Source: Lysobacter sp. KIS68-7
GTDB taxonomy: Bacteria > Pseudomonadota > Gammaproteobacteria > Xanthomonadales > Xanthomonadaceae
DNA: 64,000 bases
Reading direction: 5' to 3'
NCBI RefSeq assembly: GCF_021284745.1
Contig: NZ_CP089925.1
Location: forward strand, 248,001-312,000
Positions 17,248 through 26,797 of the stretch are shown in pieces. Within the stretch, counting starts at the first letter, position 1; every line of letters starts with the position of its first letter. Both the position numbers and the translations under genes were made by a program. The notes below the pieces were generated by a model. The model was not told where the DNA came from. It searched no databases and worked only from the letters and a program-made list of their open reading frames with translations.

Positions 17248-17781
17248 ATGGCCAAGGCCAAGAAATCCGCGACCGCCACCAACCCGCCGGGCGACCTCGC
17301 CGGTGCGCCGCCGATCGATATCGGCATCGACAAGGGCGATCGCCAGAAGATCAGCGAGTCGCTGTCGAAGGTGCTTGCGGACGCGTTCACGCTGTATCTG
17401 AAGACGCACAATTTCCATTGGAACGTCACGGGGCAGATGTTCAACAGCCTGCACTTGATGTTCGAGGCCCAGTACAACGAGCAGTGGCTGGCGCTGGACG
17501 AGATCGCCGAGCGCATCCGTGCGTTGGGGGCGGCGGCGCCGGCGTCGTATTCGGCCTACCAGAAGCTCACGTCGATCGAGCCGGGGGTCGAGGTGGTCCA
17601 GGATGATTGGCGCGAGATGGTGCGGCAGTTGACGGTCGGCAACGAGGCGGTCAGCCGGACGGCGCGCAAGGCGTTGGAGATCGCGGACAAGGCGGGGGAC
17701 GATCCCAGCGTCGACATGCTCACGCAGCGGTTGAAGGTGCATGAGAAGAACGCTTGGATGTTGCGGTCTTTGTTGCAGTAG
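17248..17781 (+). CDS. dps: Dps, DNA-binding ferritin-like protein
   Basis: A 177-residue Dps that stores iron, consumes peroxide and binds DNA as a dodecamer. The ferroxidase residues fall in KTHNFHWNVTG and in the LALDEIAERIRALG helix. The Lys-rich N-terminal tail (MAKAKKSATAT) is the usual DNA-binding extension. A strong AAGGAG precedes the ATG. Codon choice drifts in the last third toward G/T-ending codons (GCG, TTG, GGG), just before the repeat cluster downstream. Confidence 0.95.
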   Translation: MAKAKKSATATNPPGDLAGAPPIDIGIDKGDRQKISESLSKVLADAFTLYLKTHNFHWNVTGQMFNSLHLMFEAQYNEQWLALDEIAERIRALGAAAPASYSAYQKLTSIEPGVEVVQDDWREMVRQLTVGNEAVSRTARKALEIADKAGDDPSVDMLTQRLKVHEKNAWMLRSLLQ

Positions 17782-17809
17782 AGCGTCGCCACGAGACGGG
17801 CGGATCGCC

Positions 17810-17878
17810 GTGAGGTGTCGTGTGTGTCTTGTCCACTCCATACGACAAGTCGCGGCCAAGACACACACGACACCTCAC
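17810..17878. repeat. Palindrome A: 21-bp perfect stem, 27-nt loop
   Basis: Arms 17810-17830 and 17858-17878 are exact reverse complements and enclose 27 nt. The loop itself contains CTTGTC and GACAAG in inverted orientation. The arm core is GTCGTGTGTGTCTT. The flank carries AGACGGGCG, as in the copy at 51 kb. It lies 28 nt after the dps stop and could also end transcription. Confidence 0.8.
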
Positions 17879-17879
17879 G

Positions 17880-18280
17880 CCGCTCCGCTCACGACTTGAT
17901 GCCCTCGCGGAGCGTCTGGAGGGTGAGTGCCACCGCGATGCGAACGCCTGCGCCAACTTCCGGCTCCGGTGGGTCGGCACTTTGCCCCCTCGCTCGCTGC
18001 ATCGGCATGTGCGTCCCGCTTCGGAGGGCAAGGTGCCTAGCGATGTAAGTGGGGGGCGCACCTTCGGATGGAGGAGTGCTTCGCTTTTGCCGAAGGCGCG
18101 GATCTGACAAACGAGGTGAGGCACGTCGCCCTTCGAAGCGGGACGCACATGCCGATGCAGCGAGCGAGGGGGCGATGTGCCGTCCTTCCGGAGCCGGGTG
18201 TAGGCGCGAGGCATTCGAATTAGGGCGGACCTCCACACCAGACGCTCCGCGAGGCCATCAAGTCGCGAGCGGTCCGACGT
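17880..18280. repeat. Long inverted repeat, two ~165-bp units around a ~70-bp centre
   Basis: The left unit (about 17880-18043) and right unit (about 18112-18280) are inverted copies. Positions 17984-18023 pair exactly with 18134-18173 (40 bp). Positions 17892-17919 pair with 18238-18265 with one mismatch in 28. The intervening stretches are also similar but diverged. The centre has its own short CCTTCGG/CCGAAGG pairing. Open frames cross it on both strands, but they come from the repeat and have no protein-like features. I see no gene here. Confidence 0.75.
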
Positions 18281-18285
18281 GAGAC

Positions 18286-18340
18286 GTCGTGTGCTCCTCG
18301 ACGGGAGCTTGCCGTATGCGAGCGGCGAGGAGCACACGAC
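18286..18340. repeat. Palindrome B: 15-bp perfect stem, 25-nt loop
   Basis: Arms 18286-18300 (GTCGTGTGCTCCTCG) and 18326-18340 are exact reverse complements. Pairing partly extends outward to about 18356. The 25-nt loop (18301-18325) is the same as the loop of the copy at 51 kb except for two C/T changes. It sits about 85 nt upstream of recQ. Confidence 0.8.
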
Positions 18341-18424
18341 GGCTCGCGGCGGAACGCCCCACTTGTGGAGTTTGCCGGCCAAGTTCCGCACGAAGAACCC
18401 CCCGTCGAATATCCTGTGCGCATC

Positions 18425-20230
<1,806 letters not shown>

Positions 20231-20239
20231 GCGCAACAA

Positions 20240-20267
20240 CGCCGGGAAAGCGTGTGCTTTCCCGGCG
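20240..20267. terminator. Bidirectional hairpin terminator
   Basis: The 12-bp arms CGCCGGGAAAGC and GCTTTCCCGGCG enclose a GTGT loop. It sits 9 nt after the recQ stop and 36 nt past the end of the convergent small gene. There is no clear T-run on either strand. Confidence 0.7.
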
Positions 20268-20303
20268 TCGCCCTGATCAAGGGATTATTGCGTTGCTGCG
20301 GCG

Positions 20304-20513
20304 TCAGTGGCCGCTGTCGTCGCGTCCGGAACCGCTCATGCCGCGATCCTTCGTCGGCTGCTGGCTACCCAGATTGCTCTTGTCCTGCTGCTTGCCCTGG
20401 CCCTGCACCTGCTGGCTGCCCTGCTGCTTGCCTTGGCCTTCCTGGCGCGGCGCATTCGGGTTCGGGCTGCCCATCTTGGAATCACGGTTCGGATTGCTCG
20501 GATTGTTCGGCAT
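20304..20513 (-). CDS. Small disordered Gln/Gly/Ser-rich protein (69 aa)
   Basis: A 69-residue hydrophilic protein made almost only of N, S, G, Q, P, K and D, with repeated GQGKQQ-type pieces (GQGKQQGSQQVQGQGKQQD). It has no signal, helix-forming core or cysteine. GGAG lies about ten bases before the ATG at 20513. Such low-complexity hydrophilic proteins are often stress-induced, but that is only an analogy. It converges on recQ and is divergent from the DUF1254 lipoprotein. The 290 nt between 20514 and 20803 must hold both promoters. Confidence 0.6.
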   Translation of the reverse strand: MPNNPSNPNRDSKMGSPNPNAPRQEGQGKQQGSQQVQGQGKQQDKSNLGSQQPTKDRGMSGSGRDDSGH

Positions 20514-20803
20514 CGTGTGTTCGACTCCGTTGTTGACCAATGTCCGACTGATCGTCGGCAAACACAGTCTGCAAGCGCGCGCATAAGAAACGCGTGATAC
20601 ATCCGCGCATTCAGCGCTCAAGCGCACGTAACGCATGAACTGCTTCATGAACGCAAGGACGTTTCGACAAAGTCGAATGCGAAGTTGCGGGAACTTTGTA
20701 CAGCCGCTGCACCAAGGGGCACCCGGATTGCCCCTTTGGACAATAGTCGTCGTCCTGGTGGTTGCTAGCCTCGTCCTGCTTCCATCCCAACGAGAGACTT
20801 CGC

Positions 20804-22249
20804 ATGCCAACGATCGCTTCTTCGACGCGCCGGCTGTGCGCGACCGTGCTTGCCACCGCGCTGCTGGTCGCAATCGCCGGCTGCAATCGCAATGCGGCGC
20901 CGGAAGCCGGCACGCCCGCGCCGTCGGCCGCCGAGGCCACGCGCACCGACGAGATCCGCGAACTGGCGCGCGATGCCTACATCTGGGGCTTCCCGATCGT
21001 CGACAACTACCGCGTCATGGATGCATACGTCCTCGACCCGAAGAACGCTGAGTACAAGGGCCCGTTCAACACCATCGCCAACAACGCGCGCCTGTACACG
21101 CCGCAGGACAAGGCGATCCAGACACCCAACTCCGACACCCCTTATTCGATGGTGTGGATGGACCTGCGCGCCGAGCCCGTCGTGCTGACGGTGCCGAAGA
21201 TCGGGAAGCCGCGTTACTACTCCATCCAGCTGATCGATGCCTACACGCACAACACGGGCTACATCGGCAGCCGCACCACGGGCAACGATGCGGGCCACTA
21301 CCTGATCGCGGGACCCGGTTGGACGGGCGACAAGCCACCAGGCATCAAGCAAGTCTTTCCGATGGAGACGCAGTTCGTCTTCGCCGTCTATCGCACGCAA
21401 TTGTTCGGCGCGAAGGACATGGACAACATCAAGCGCATCCAGGTCGGTTACAAAGTGCAGCCCTTGTCGGCGTTCCTCGGCAAGCCCACACCGCCCGCGG
21501 CGCCGGCTGTCGATTGGATGAAGCCCGTGTCGGCGGAGGAGCAACGTACGTCGCTGGAGTTCTTCAACGAACTCGCCTTCGCGATCCAGTTCATCCCGAC
21601 GCACCCGGCCGCGAAGCGCTTCCGCGAACGGCTCGCCGAAGTAGGCTTCGTGCCTGGCCGCCACTTCGATTTCGACAAAGCCGATCCCACCGTGCGCGAG
21701 GCGATGCTCGCCGGCATGCAGGAAGGCCAGGCCACCATCGACGCGGAGCGCAAGAAGCGCGTCTCGTCGATGGGCCTGTTCGGCACGCGCGAGGACATGC
21801 ATTACGACCCGGTCGCGCGCGCGCTCGGCGCGCAGGTGGGCATCTACGCGAACTCCCCCGAGGAGGCGATGTACTCGACGTACGAGAAGGACGCCGATGG
21901 CCAGGCGCTCGATGGCGCGCATCGCTATGTCCTGCGCTTCCCGAAGGGCGGGCTGCCGCCGGCGAAGGGCTTCTGGTCGCTCACGATGTACGGCCTGCCC
22001 GACCAGCTGCTCGTCGACAACCCGATCGATCGTTACCTGATCAACTCGACCATGCTCGACACGCTCAAGCGCGACCCCGATGGCGGCATCACGCTGTACC
22101 TGCAGAACGCATCGCCGGACAAGGACAAGGAAGCGAACTGGCTGCCCGCGCCGCAGGGCCGGTTCTTCGCCGTGCTGCGCAACTACTGGCCGGACGCGTC
22201 GGTGGTGAAGGGCGACTGGAAGGCGCCCCAATTGCAGCGCGCGGAGTGA
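20804..22249 (+). CDS. DUF1254/DUF1214 domain lipoprotein
   Basis: A 481-residue exported lipoprotein with signal peptide, lipobox V-A-I-A-G-C and lipidated Cys27. An N-terminal DUF1254 region (YIWGFPIVDNYRVMDAYV, then NTIANNARLYTP and SDTPYSMVWMDLRAEP) precedes a C-terminal DUF1214 region (FWSLTMYG, then LYLQN). The biochemical role of the family is unknown. I chose the internal ATG at 20804 because it starts a clean signal peptide and follows GAGAG. A shorter relative is encoded at 47-48 kb. Confidence 0.85.
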   Translation: MPTIASSTRRLCATVLATALLVAIAGCNRNAAPEAGTPAPSAAEATRTDEIRELARDAYIWGFPIVDNYRVMDAYVLDPKNAEYKGPFNTIANNARLYTPQDKAIQTPNSDTPYSMVWMDLRAEPVVLTVPKIGKPRYYSIQLIDAYTHNTGYIGSRTTGNDAGHYLIAGPGWTGDKPPGIKQVFPMETQFVFAVYRTQLFGAKDMDNIKRIQVGYKVQPLSAFLGKPTPPAAPAVDWMKPVSAEEQRTSLEFFNELAFAIQFIPTHPAAKRFRERLAEVGFVPGRHFDFDKADPTVREAMLAGMQEGQATIDAERKKRVSSMGLFGTREDMHYDPVARALGAQVGIYANSPEEAMYSTYEKDADGQALDGAHRYVLRFPKGGLPPAKGFWSLTMYGLPDQLLVDNPIDRYLINSTMLDTLKRDPDGGITLYLQNASPDKDKEANWLPAPQGRFFAVLRNYWPDASVVKGDWKAPQLQRAE

Positions 22250-22279
22250 TGCACGCGGCGTTCACGCCTTGATGGGGCG

Positions 22280-22330
22280 GCGCATGCGAGCGTCGCGGCT
22301 CCGCCTTCCCCCGGGCCCGCTCGCATGCGC
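22280..22330 (+). promoter_or_regulatory. 12-bp inverted repeat covering the start codon of the next gene
   Basis: GCGCATGCGAGC (22280-22291) and GCTCGCATGCGC (22319-22330) are exact reverse complements around a 27-nt loop. The right arm contains the ATG at 22325, and no Shine-Dalgarno is visible. In RNA this hairpin would hide the start codon. It could be a translational control element, or a remnant terminator of the upstream gene. Confidence 0.45.
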
Positions 22331-23089
22331 TGGATCGTCCGCGCGCTCCTCGCCGTCAGCGTGATCGCTTTGGTCGCCGCCTGCGTGGCGCGCGGCGATC
22401 CTTCGCAACCCATTCCCGTGGCCACCGTGCCGGCGAAGCACACCGCGACGCGGCTGGTGGTCGTGCTGCCTGGCCGCGCCGACGACCTCGCCGCCTTGCG
22501 CAGCAGCGGCATCGCCGATGCGATCCAATCGGTGTGGCCCGACGCCGACGTCGTGCTCGCCGAAGTGACGGTCGACTACTACCAGCAAGGCGATGCATCG
22601 CAACGCCTGCACGATGAAGTGATCGAACCCGCGCGTGCACGCGGCTACCGGGAGATCTGGCTCGCGGGCGCTTCGATGGGCGGCATGGGGACCTTGCTCT
22701 ACGACGCGCAGTATCCCGGCCAACTCGACGGCATGGTGTTGCTCGCGCCCTACCTCGGCGAATTCGACCTGCTCGCGGAAATCGACCACGCCGGCGGCAT
22801 CGCGCACTGGAACGGCGGTCCGTCGCAGGGCTTCACGCGGGAGAGCTGGCAGCGCGACCTGTGGCGCTACATCCAGGGCTTGTCGAAGGATCCGGCGCGC
22901 AGCGAACGCATCTGGCTCGCCTATGGCGACCAGGATCGACTGCGCAAGGCGATGCCCTTGTTCGTGCCCGCATTGCATCCCGAGCATGTGTTCGTGCGCC
23001 AGGGCGGGCACACGTGGACGGTGTGGACGCCCGCGGCGCGCGCGATGTTGCAGGCGATCGACGCACGCGAGACGCGCGGCACGCACTGA
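22325..23089 (+). CDS. Alpha/beta-hydrolase lipoprotein
   Basis: A 254-residue lipoprotein with lipobox L-V-A-A-C (Cys20). The hydrolase fold has nucleophile Ser in GASMGGMG, an acid in YGDQDRLRK and the late His in RQGGHTW. This suggests an envelope-bound esterase or lipase-like enzyme of unknown substrate. Its start codon is inside a perfect hairpin. It follows the DUF1254 gene by 75 nt and ends 2 nt before a convergent gene. Confidence 0.8.
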   Translation: MRWIVRALLAVSVIALVAACVARGDPSQPIPVATVPAKHTATRLVVVLPGRADDLAALRSSGIADAIQSVWPDADVVLAEVTVDYYQQGDASQRLHDEVIEPARARGYREIWLAGASMGGMGTLLYDAQYPGQLDGMVLLAPYLGEFDLLAEIDHAGGIAHWNGGPSQGFTRESWQRDLWRYIQGLSKDPARSERIWLAYGDQDRLRKAMPLFVPALHPEHVFVRQGGHTWTVWTPAARAMLQAIDARETRGTH

Positions 23090-23091
23090 GC

Positions 23092-23661
23092 CTACGCCGC
23101 CAGGCTCGGATCCTTGAGAGAGGACAGGCGCGGCAGGCTGGCTTCCGGCAGGACTTCGGCGAAGCGTTGCAGCACGCGTTCACCGTAGCTTGCCGTGGTG
23201 GTCGCCAGCAGATGGCGCATGCCTTCGAGCAGGCGTTCGATCAGCAGGTCCTGGTCGCTCGTGGTCTGGATCGCCAGGCGCAGGTCCGCGGCTTCGCCGG
23301 TGCGCTGCAGCTGCAGCATGTCGAGCATGTACATCTTGGTCGCGGCGAGGGAGCGGCGCGAACGTGCGGGCGTTGCATCGACCTGCGCCGGCGCAGGCGC
23401 GACGATGCGCGCTTCCGCGGGCACCACGGCCGGCGCGGGCACCGGCGCATACGCGGGCGCTGCTTCCGGCACATCGAGATATCCCTCGAGCCGCAATCGA
23501 TCGATCGCTTGCCCGCTGTCCGCGCCGAGCATCGCCATCACGTCGTTGCGCGTGCGCTGCCCGTCGGCGAGGATCAGGATGCGCCGATCGCGCAGATCCA
23601 ATGCCCCTGCCTTGCCCGCCGCCAACGCGTCGCGCGCCTTCCCCGTCTTGGCCAATCGCAT
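23092..23661 (-). CDS. Conserved-type hypothetical protein (189 aa)
   Basis: A soluble protein without signal peptide. The N-terminal part (about 1-70) looks like a small winged-helix or response module (LDLRDRRILILADGQRTRNDVMAMLG, then IDRLRLEGYLD). A Pro/Ala-rich linker (70-100) and a helical C-terminal part (KMYMLDMLQLQRTGEAADLRLA) follow. AAGGGGG precedes the ATG. Its promoter lies in 23662-23807, shared with the divergent phosphoesterase gene. I cannot assign a function. Confidence 0.7.
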   Translation of the reverse strand: MRLAKTGKARDALAAGKAGALDLRDRRILILADGQRTRNDVMAMLGADSGQAIDRLRLEGYLDVPEAAPAYAPVPAPAVVPAEARIVAPAPAQVDATPARSRRSLAATKMYMLDMLQLQRTGEAADLRLAIQTTSDQDLLIERLLEGMRHLLATTTASYGERVLQRFAEVLPEASLPRLSSLKDPSLAA

Positions 23662-23807
23662 ACCGGCATTCCCCCTTGGAGGCGCAAGGCTAGGGGCGCT
23701 TTGTGAGCGTTCGATGACAATGCATCGTCATCCACGCGTCGTGCGACGGTCACGCGCCTGTCGCCGAAACAGCGGAGCCTTCATGGAACGCCGCTGCCGG
23801 ATGTCGC

Positions 23808-24605
23808 ATGCGCCACCGCGCTGCCTTCCTCTCCGACTGCCACCTCGGGGCGAAACATTGCCACGCCGCCGAGCTGGCCCGCTTCCTCGAACAACTCCAG
23901 TGCGACCGCCTCTACCTCGTCGGCGACATCGTCGACCTGTGGTGGATGACGTGCCGGCGCGCGCACTGGGACGCCGCGCACCTGCGTGTCGTCGAACGCC
24001 TGCATGCGCTGCGCCGCGCGGGCACCGAGATTATCTACATCCCCGGCAACCACGACCGTCCGGTGCGCAGGCTGTGCGGCCTGGCGCTGCCTGCGATGCG
24101 CGTGCGCCGCCGCGCGATCCACGTCACCGCTGACGGACGTCGCCTGCTGGTCGTGCATGGCGACGAGTTCGATGCGCAGACCCAGTTCGGCGGCCTGCAG
24201 GAGCGCGTCGGCGATTGGCTGTACTACAAGATCCTCACGGGCAACGCGCTGGTGAACCGCGCACGCCGGCACTTCGGACTGCGCTACTGGTCGCTCGCCG
24301 AATTCCTCAAGCAACGCAGCGGCGCCGCGGAGCGCTACATCGAGCGCTATCGACAGGCCGGCCTCGACGAAGCACGGCGCCGCGGGCTCGACGGCATCGT
24401 CTGCGGCCACATCCATCGCGCTGCGCTGGAGGTCCGCAGGGGGCTGGTCTATGCGAACGATGGTGACTGGGTCGAGTCGCTGACCGCGCTGGTCGAAGAC
24501 CAGGACGGCACGCTGCGCCTGCTCTCGCACCACCACACCACCCTCGCGCGCATCGCGCCGCGCCCGGTGCTCCCGCCGCGTGCCTGGGAGCGCGCCGCGG
24601 CCTGA
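23808..24605 (+). CDS. LpxH-like calcineurin-type phosphoesterase
   Basis: A 265-residue metallophosphoesterase with all five family motifs: D10-x-H12, GD40, GN80-H81-D, a VVHGDEFD segment and GHIH. The closest described relatives are UDP-2,3-diacylglucosamine pyrophosphatase-family proteins, which cut nucleotide sugars or lipids at the membrane. It may not be the housekeeping LpxH. It is 14 nt upstream of a GT4 gene, and the pair plus a secreted protein looks like one glycolipid or envelope operon. Confidence 0.85.
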   Translation: MRHRAAFLSDCHLGAKHCHAAELARFLEQLQCDRLYLVGDIVDLWWMTCRRAHWDAAHLRVVERLHALRRAGTEIIYIPGNHDRPVRRLCGLALPAMRVRRRAIHVTADGRRLLVVHGDEFDAQTQFGGLQERVGDWLYYKILTGNALVNRARRHFGLRYWSLAEFLKQRSGAAERYIERYRQAGLDEARRRGLDGIVCGHIHRAALEVRRGLVYANDGDWVESLTALVEDQDGTLRLLSHHHTTLARIAPRPVLPPRAWERAAA

Positions 24606-24619
24606 CGCAGGACTGTCAC

Positions 24620-25858
24620 ATGCGTGCCATAGCGTGGCCGCGCATGGACATCCTGATGGTTTCCGACGTGTATTTCCCTCGCGTGAACGGGGTGTCCACG
24701 TCGATCCGCACCTTCGTCCGCGCCCTCGTGCGCATGGGCCATCGCGTCACGCTGGTGGCGCCGGATTACGGGGCGGGCGAGGAACAACACGCACGCGACG
24801 CGGAATTCGGCGACGCCTTCGAGGTGCTGCGCCTGCCGGCGCGCGTGTTGTTCTTCGACCCGGAAGACCGGCTCTTCACGCGGCGCGCGATGCAAGCGGC
24901 CTTCGCGACACTGACCACGCGACGCTGGGATGTCGTGCACGTGCACACCCCCTTTCGCGGCCACGCGCTGGGCGTTCGCATCGCGCGCGCCTGCGGCGTG
25001 CCGGTGGTGGAGACCTACCACACCTACTTCGAGGAATACGCGGCGCATTACCTGCCGTGGTTGCCTGCGCCCATCCTGCGGATGCTGGCGCGCCGCTTGT
25101 CGCGCAAGCTGTGTCACGAAGTCGACCATCTGATCGTGCCGACCGAAGAAATGACGGCGGTGCTGCGCCGATACGGCATCCGCACGCCCGCGACGGTGTT
25201 GCCGACGGGCATCGACCTGGACGAATTCACCGGCGGCCACGGCGCGTCCTTCCGCGCCGCGCTGGGTCTGCGCGACGACCAGCCGGTGGTCGCGACGGTG
25301 AGCCGGCTGGCGGTCGAGAAGAACATCCCGTTCCTGCTCGATGCCGTGCGACGCCTGCTGCCCGAGTTCCCGAACCTGTTCTTCGTCATCGCAGGCGAAG
25401 GTCCCGATGCGAAACGCTTGCGCGCGCTCGCCACATCGTCGGGGCTGTCGCAGCATGTCCTGTTCGTCGGCAACCTCGATCGGCGCAGCACGTTGCTCGA
25501 CTGCTATCGCGCCGCGGATGTCTTCCTCTTCGCCTCGCCCACCGAAACGCAGGGGCTGGTGCTGATCGAAGCGATGGCCCTCGGCGTGCCGATCGTTTCG
25601 ACGGCGGTGATGGGCACGGCGACCGTGTTGCGCGATGCGCGCAGTGCAGTCACCAGCGCGGAAGACCCCGAGGTGTTCGCCGGGCACGTCGCGCGCGTGT
25701 TGCGCGATCACGCACTGCGCGCAACGCTCGCGGCCGCCGGCCCGCAGGATGCGCAAGCCTGGAGCCATGCACGCCTGATGCAGCGCGTGCTGGAGGTGTA
25801 CGCTGGCGCGCGCCCGACCGCCCCGTCGACCGCCCTTCCCGTGCAGGAGCAGGCATGA
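24620..25858 (+). CDS. Glycosyltransferase family 4 enzyme
   Basis: A 412-residue GT-B glycosyltransferase. The N-terminal domain starts DILMVSDVYFPRVNGVSTS, a signature of lipid-directed mannosyl/glucosyl transferases. The C-terminal domain has VATVSRLAVEKNIP, IAGEGPDAKRLR and the E-x7-E region in FASPTETQGLVLIEAMALG. It would add a sugar from a nucleotide donor to a membrane lipid on the cytoplasmic side. The ATG at 24620 has AGGA seven bases upstream; a second in-frame ATG at 24644 starts nearer the domain. Its stop overlaps the next gene (ATGA). Confidence 0.85.
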   Translation: MRAIAWPRMDILMVSDVYFPRVNGVSTSIRTFVRALVRMGHRVTLVAPDYGAGEEQHARDAEFGDAFEVLRLPARVLFFDPEDRLFTRRAMQAAFATLTTRRWDVVHVHTPFRGHALGVRIARACGVPVVETYHTYFEEYAAHYLPWLPAPILRMLARRLSRKLCHEVDHLIVPTEEMTAVLRRYGIRTPATVLPTGIDLDEFTGGHGASFRAALGLRDDQPVVATVSRLAVEKNIPFLLDAVRRLLPEFPNLFFVIAGEGPDAKRLRALATSSGLSQHVLFVGNLDRRSTLLDCYRAADVFLFASPTETQGLVLIEAMALGVPIVSTAVMGTATVLRDARSAVTSAEDPEVFAGHVARVLRDHALRATLAAAGPQDAQAWSHARLMQRVLEVYAGARPTAPSTALPVQEQA

Positions 25859-26346
25859 AACGTCTTGCGTTGTGCATCGTCCTCGCGAGCGCCTGCGTGG
25901 CCGCGTTCGCTGCGTCGCAATGGATCGACCTGGAACAGCGCTTAACCCGCGAGCAGATGCATGCAACGGGGTTGGATACGCTGACGGCCGAACAGCTCGC
26001 GACGCTCAATCGCTTGTTGCGCGATGACGCGGAAGCCACGGCACGTGCGCAGCCCGTCGCGGCGGCGCCGGCGGCCGCGGCGCCGGAAAAGGAAGGCCAT
26101 TCCAACTGGGTCGGCTTCAACGACGAACCGATCGTGAGCCAGCTGGTCGGGACGCTCACGGGCTGGGAGCCCGGCACCGAATTCGTGCTCGCCAACGGCC
26201 AGCACTGGAAAGTGCTCAAGGGCCATTACAAGTTGAACAAGCCGCTGGACAACCCGCAGGTGAAGGTCGTCCCCGGCGCGGCGGGCCGCTGGTTCTTCCG
26301 CATCGACGACGACACACCGGGCGCGCGCGTCTACCGCACCGACTGA
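25855..26346 (+). CDS. Secreted protein of unknown function (163 aa)
   Basis: It has an N-terminal signal peptide (MKRLALCIVLASACVAAFAAS), then a helical segment containing LTREQMHATGLDTLTAEQ. An Ala/Pro linker leads to a compact C-terminal beta domain with FVLANGQHWKVLKGHYKL and VPGAAGRWFFRIDDDTPG. It overlaps the GT4 gene by 4 nt, so it is made from the same message. I do not recognise a named domain. Confidence 0.75.
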   Translation: MKRLALCIVLASACVAAFAASQWIDLEQRLTREQMHATGLDTLTAEQLATLNRLLRDDAEATARAQPVAAAPAAAAPEKEGHSNWVGFNDEPIVSQLVGTLTGWEPGTEFVLANGQHWKVLKGHYKLNKPLDNPQVKVVPGAAGRWFFRIDDDTPGARVYRTD

Positions 26347-26350
26347 GCGC

Positions 26351-26797
26351 TCAGTGGCGGGCGAAGACCTGCGTGGTCCCGTCCGCCATCACCAGCACGA
26401 CGTCGTAAGGCATCGTGCGTCCGCCGGGCACTTCCATCCCCGGCGAACCCATCGGCATGCCGGCCACGGCGATGCCGCGTGCCTTCGGCTTTTCCTTGAG
26501 CAGGCGACGCACGTCGTCCGCGGGCACGTGGCCTTCGATGAAATACCCGCCGATCTGCGCGGTGTGGCACGAGCGTTGATCGTCGGGCACGCCGGCCTGC
26601 TTCTTCACTGCGTCGAGCCCGTCGGTCTCGCGCACGTCGACCTGGAAGCCCGCCTTGCGCATGTAGTCGATCCACGCCTTGCAGCATCCGCAGTAGGCGT
26701 CCTTGTAGACGACCATGGAAGGCAATGCGGCCGCCGCGGTGGCGGCGAAGGAGGCCAGTGCGAGCGCGACCGCGAGAAGGGAGCGATGCAGTTTCAT
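26351..26797 (-). CDS. DUF411 metal-binding protein, periplasmic
   Basis: A 148-residue exported protein with a clear signal peptide and the DUF411 core. It shows YKDAYCGCCKAWIDYM with a C-x-C-C motif, a later SCHTA cysteine and a conserved GIAVAGMPMGSPGMEVPG Met-rich loop. Family members are linked to copper handling. Its ATG overlaps the stop of galE (ATGA), so it is translationally coupled to a sugar epimerase, which is an unexpected pairing. Confidence 0.85.
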   Translation of the reverse strand: MKLHRSLLAVALALASFAATAAAALPSMVVYKDAYCGCCKAWIDYMRKAGFQVDVRETDGLDAVKKQAGVPDDQRSCHTAQIGGYFIEGHVPADDVRRLLKEKPKARGIAVAGMPMGSPGMEVPGGRTMPYDVVLVMADGTTQVFARH

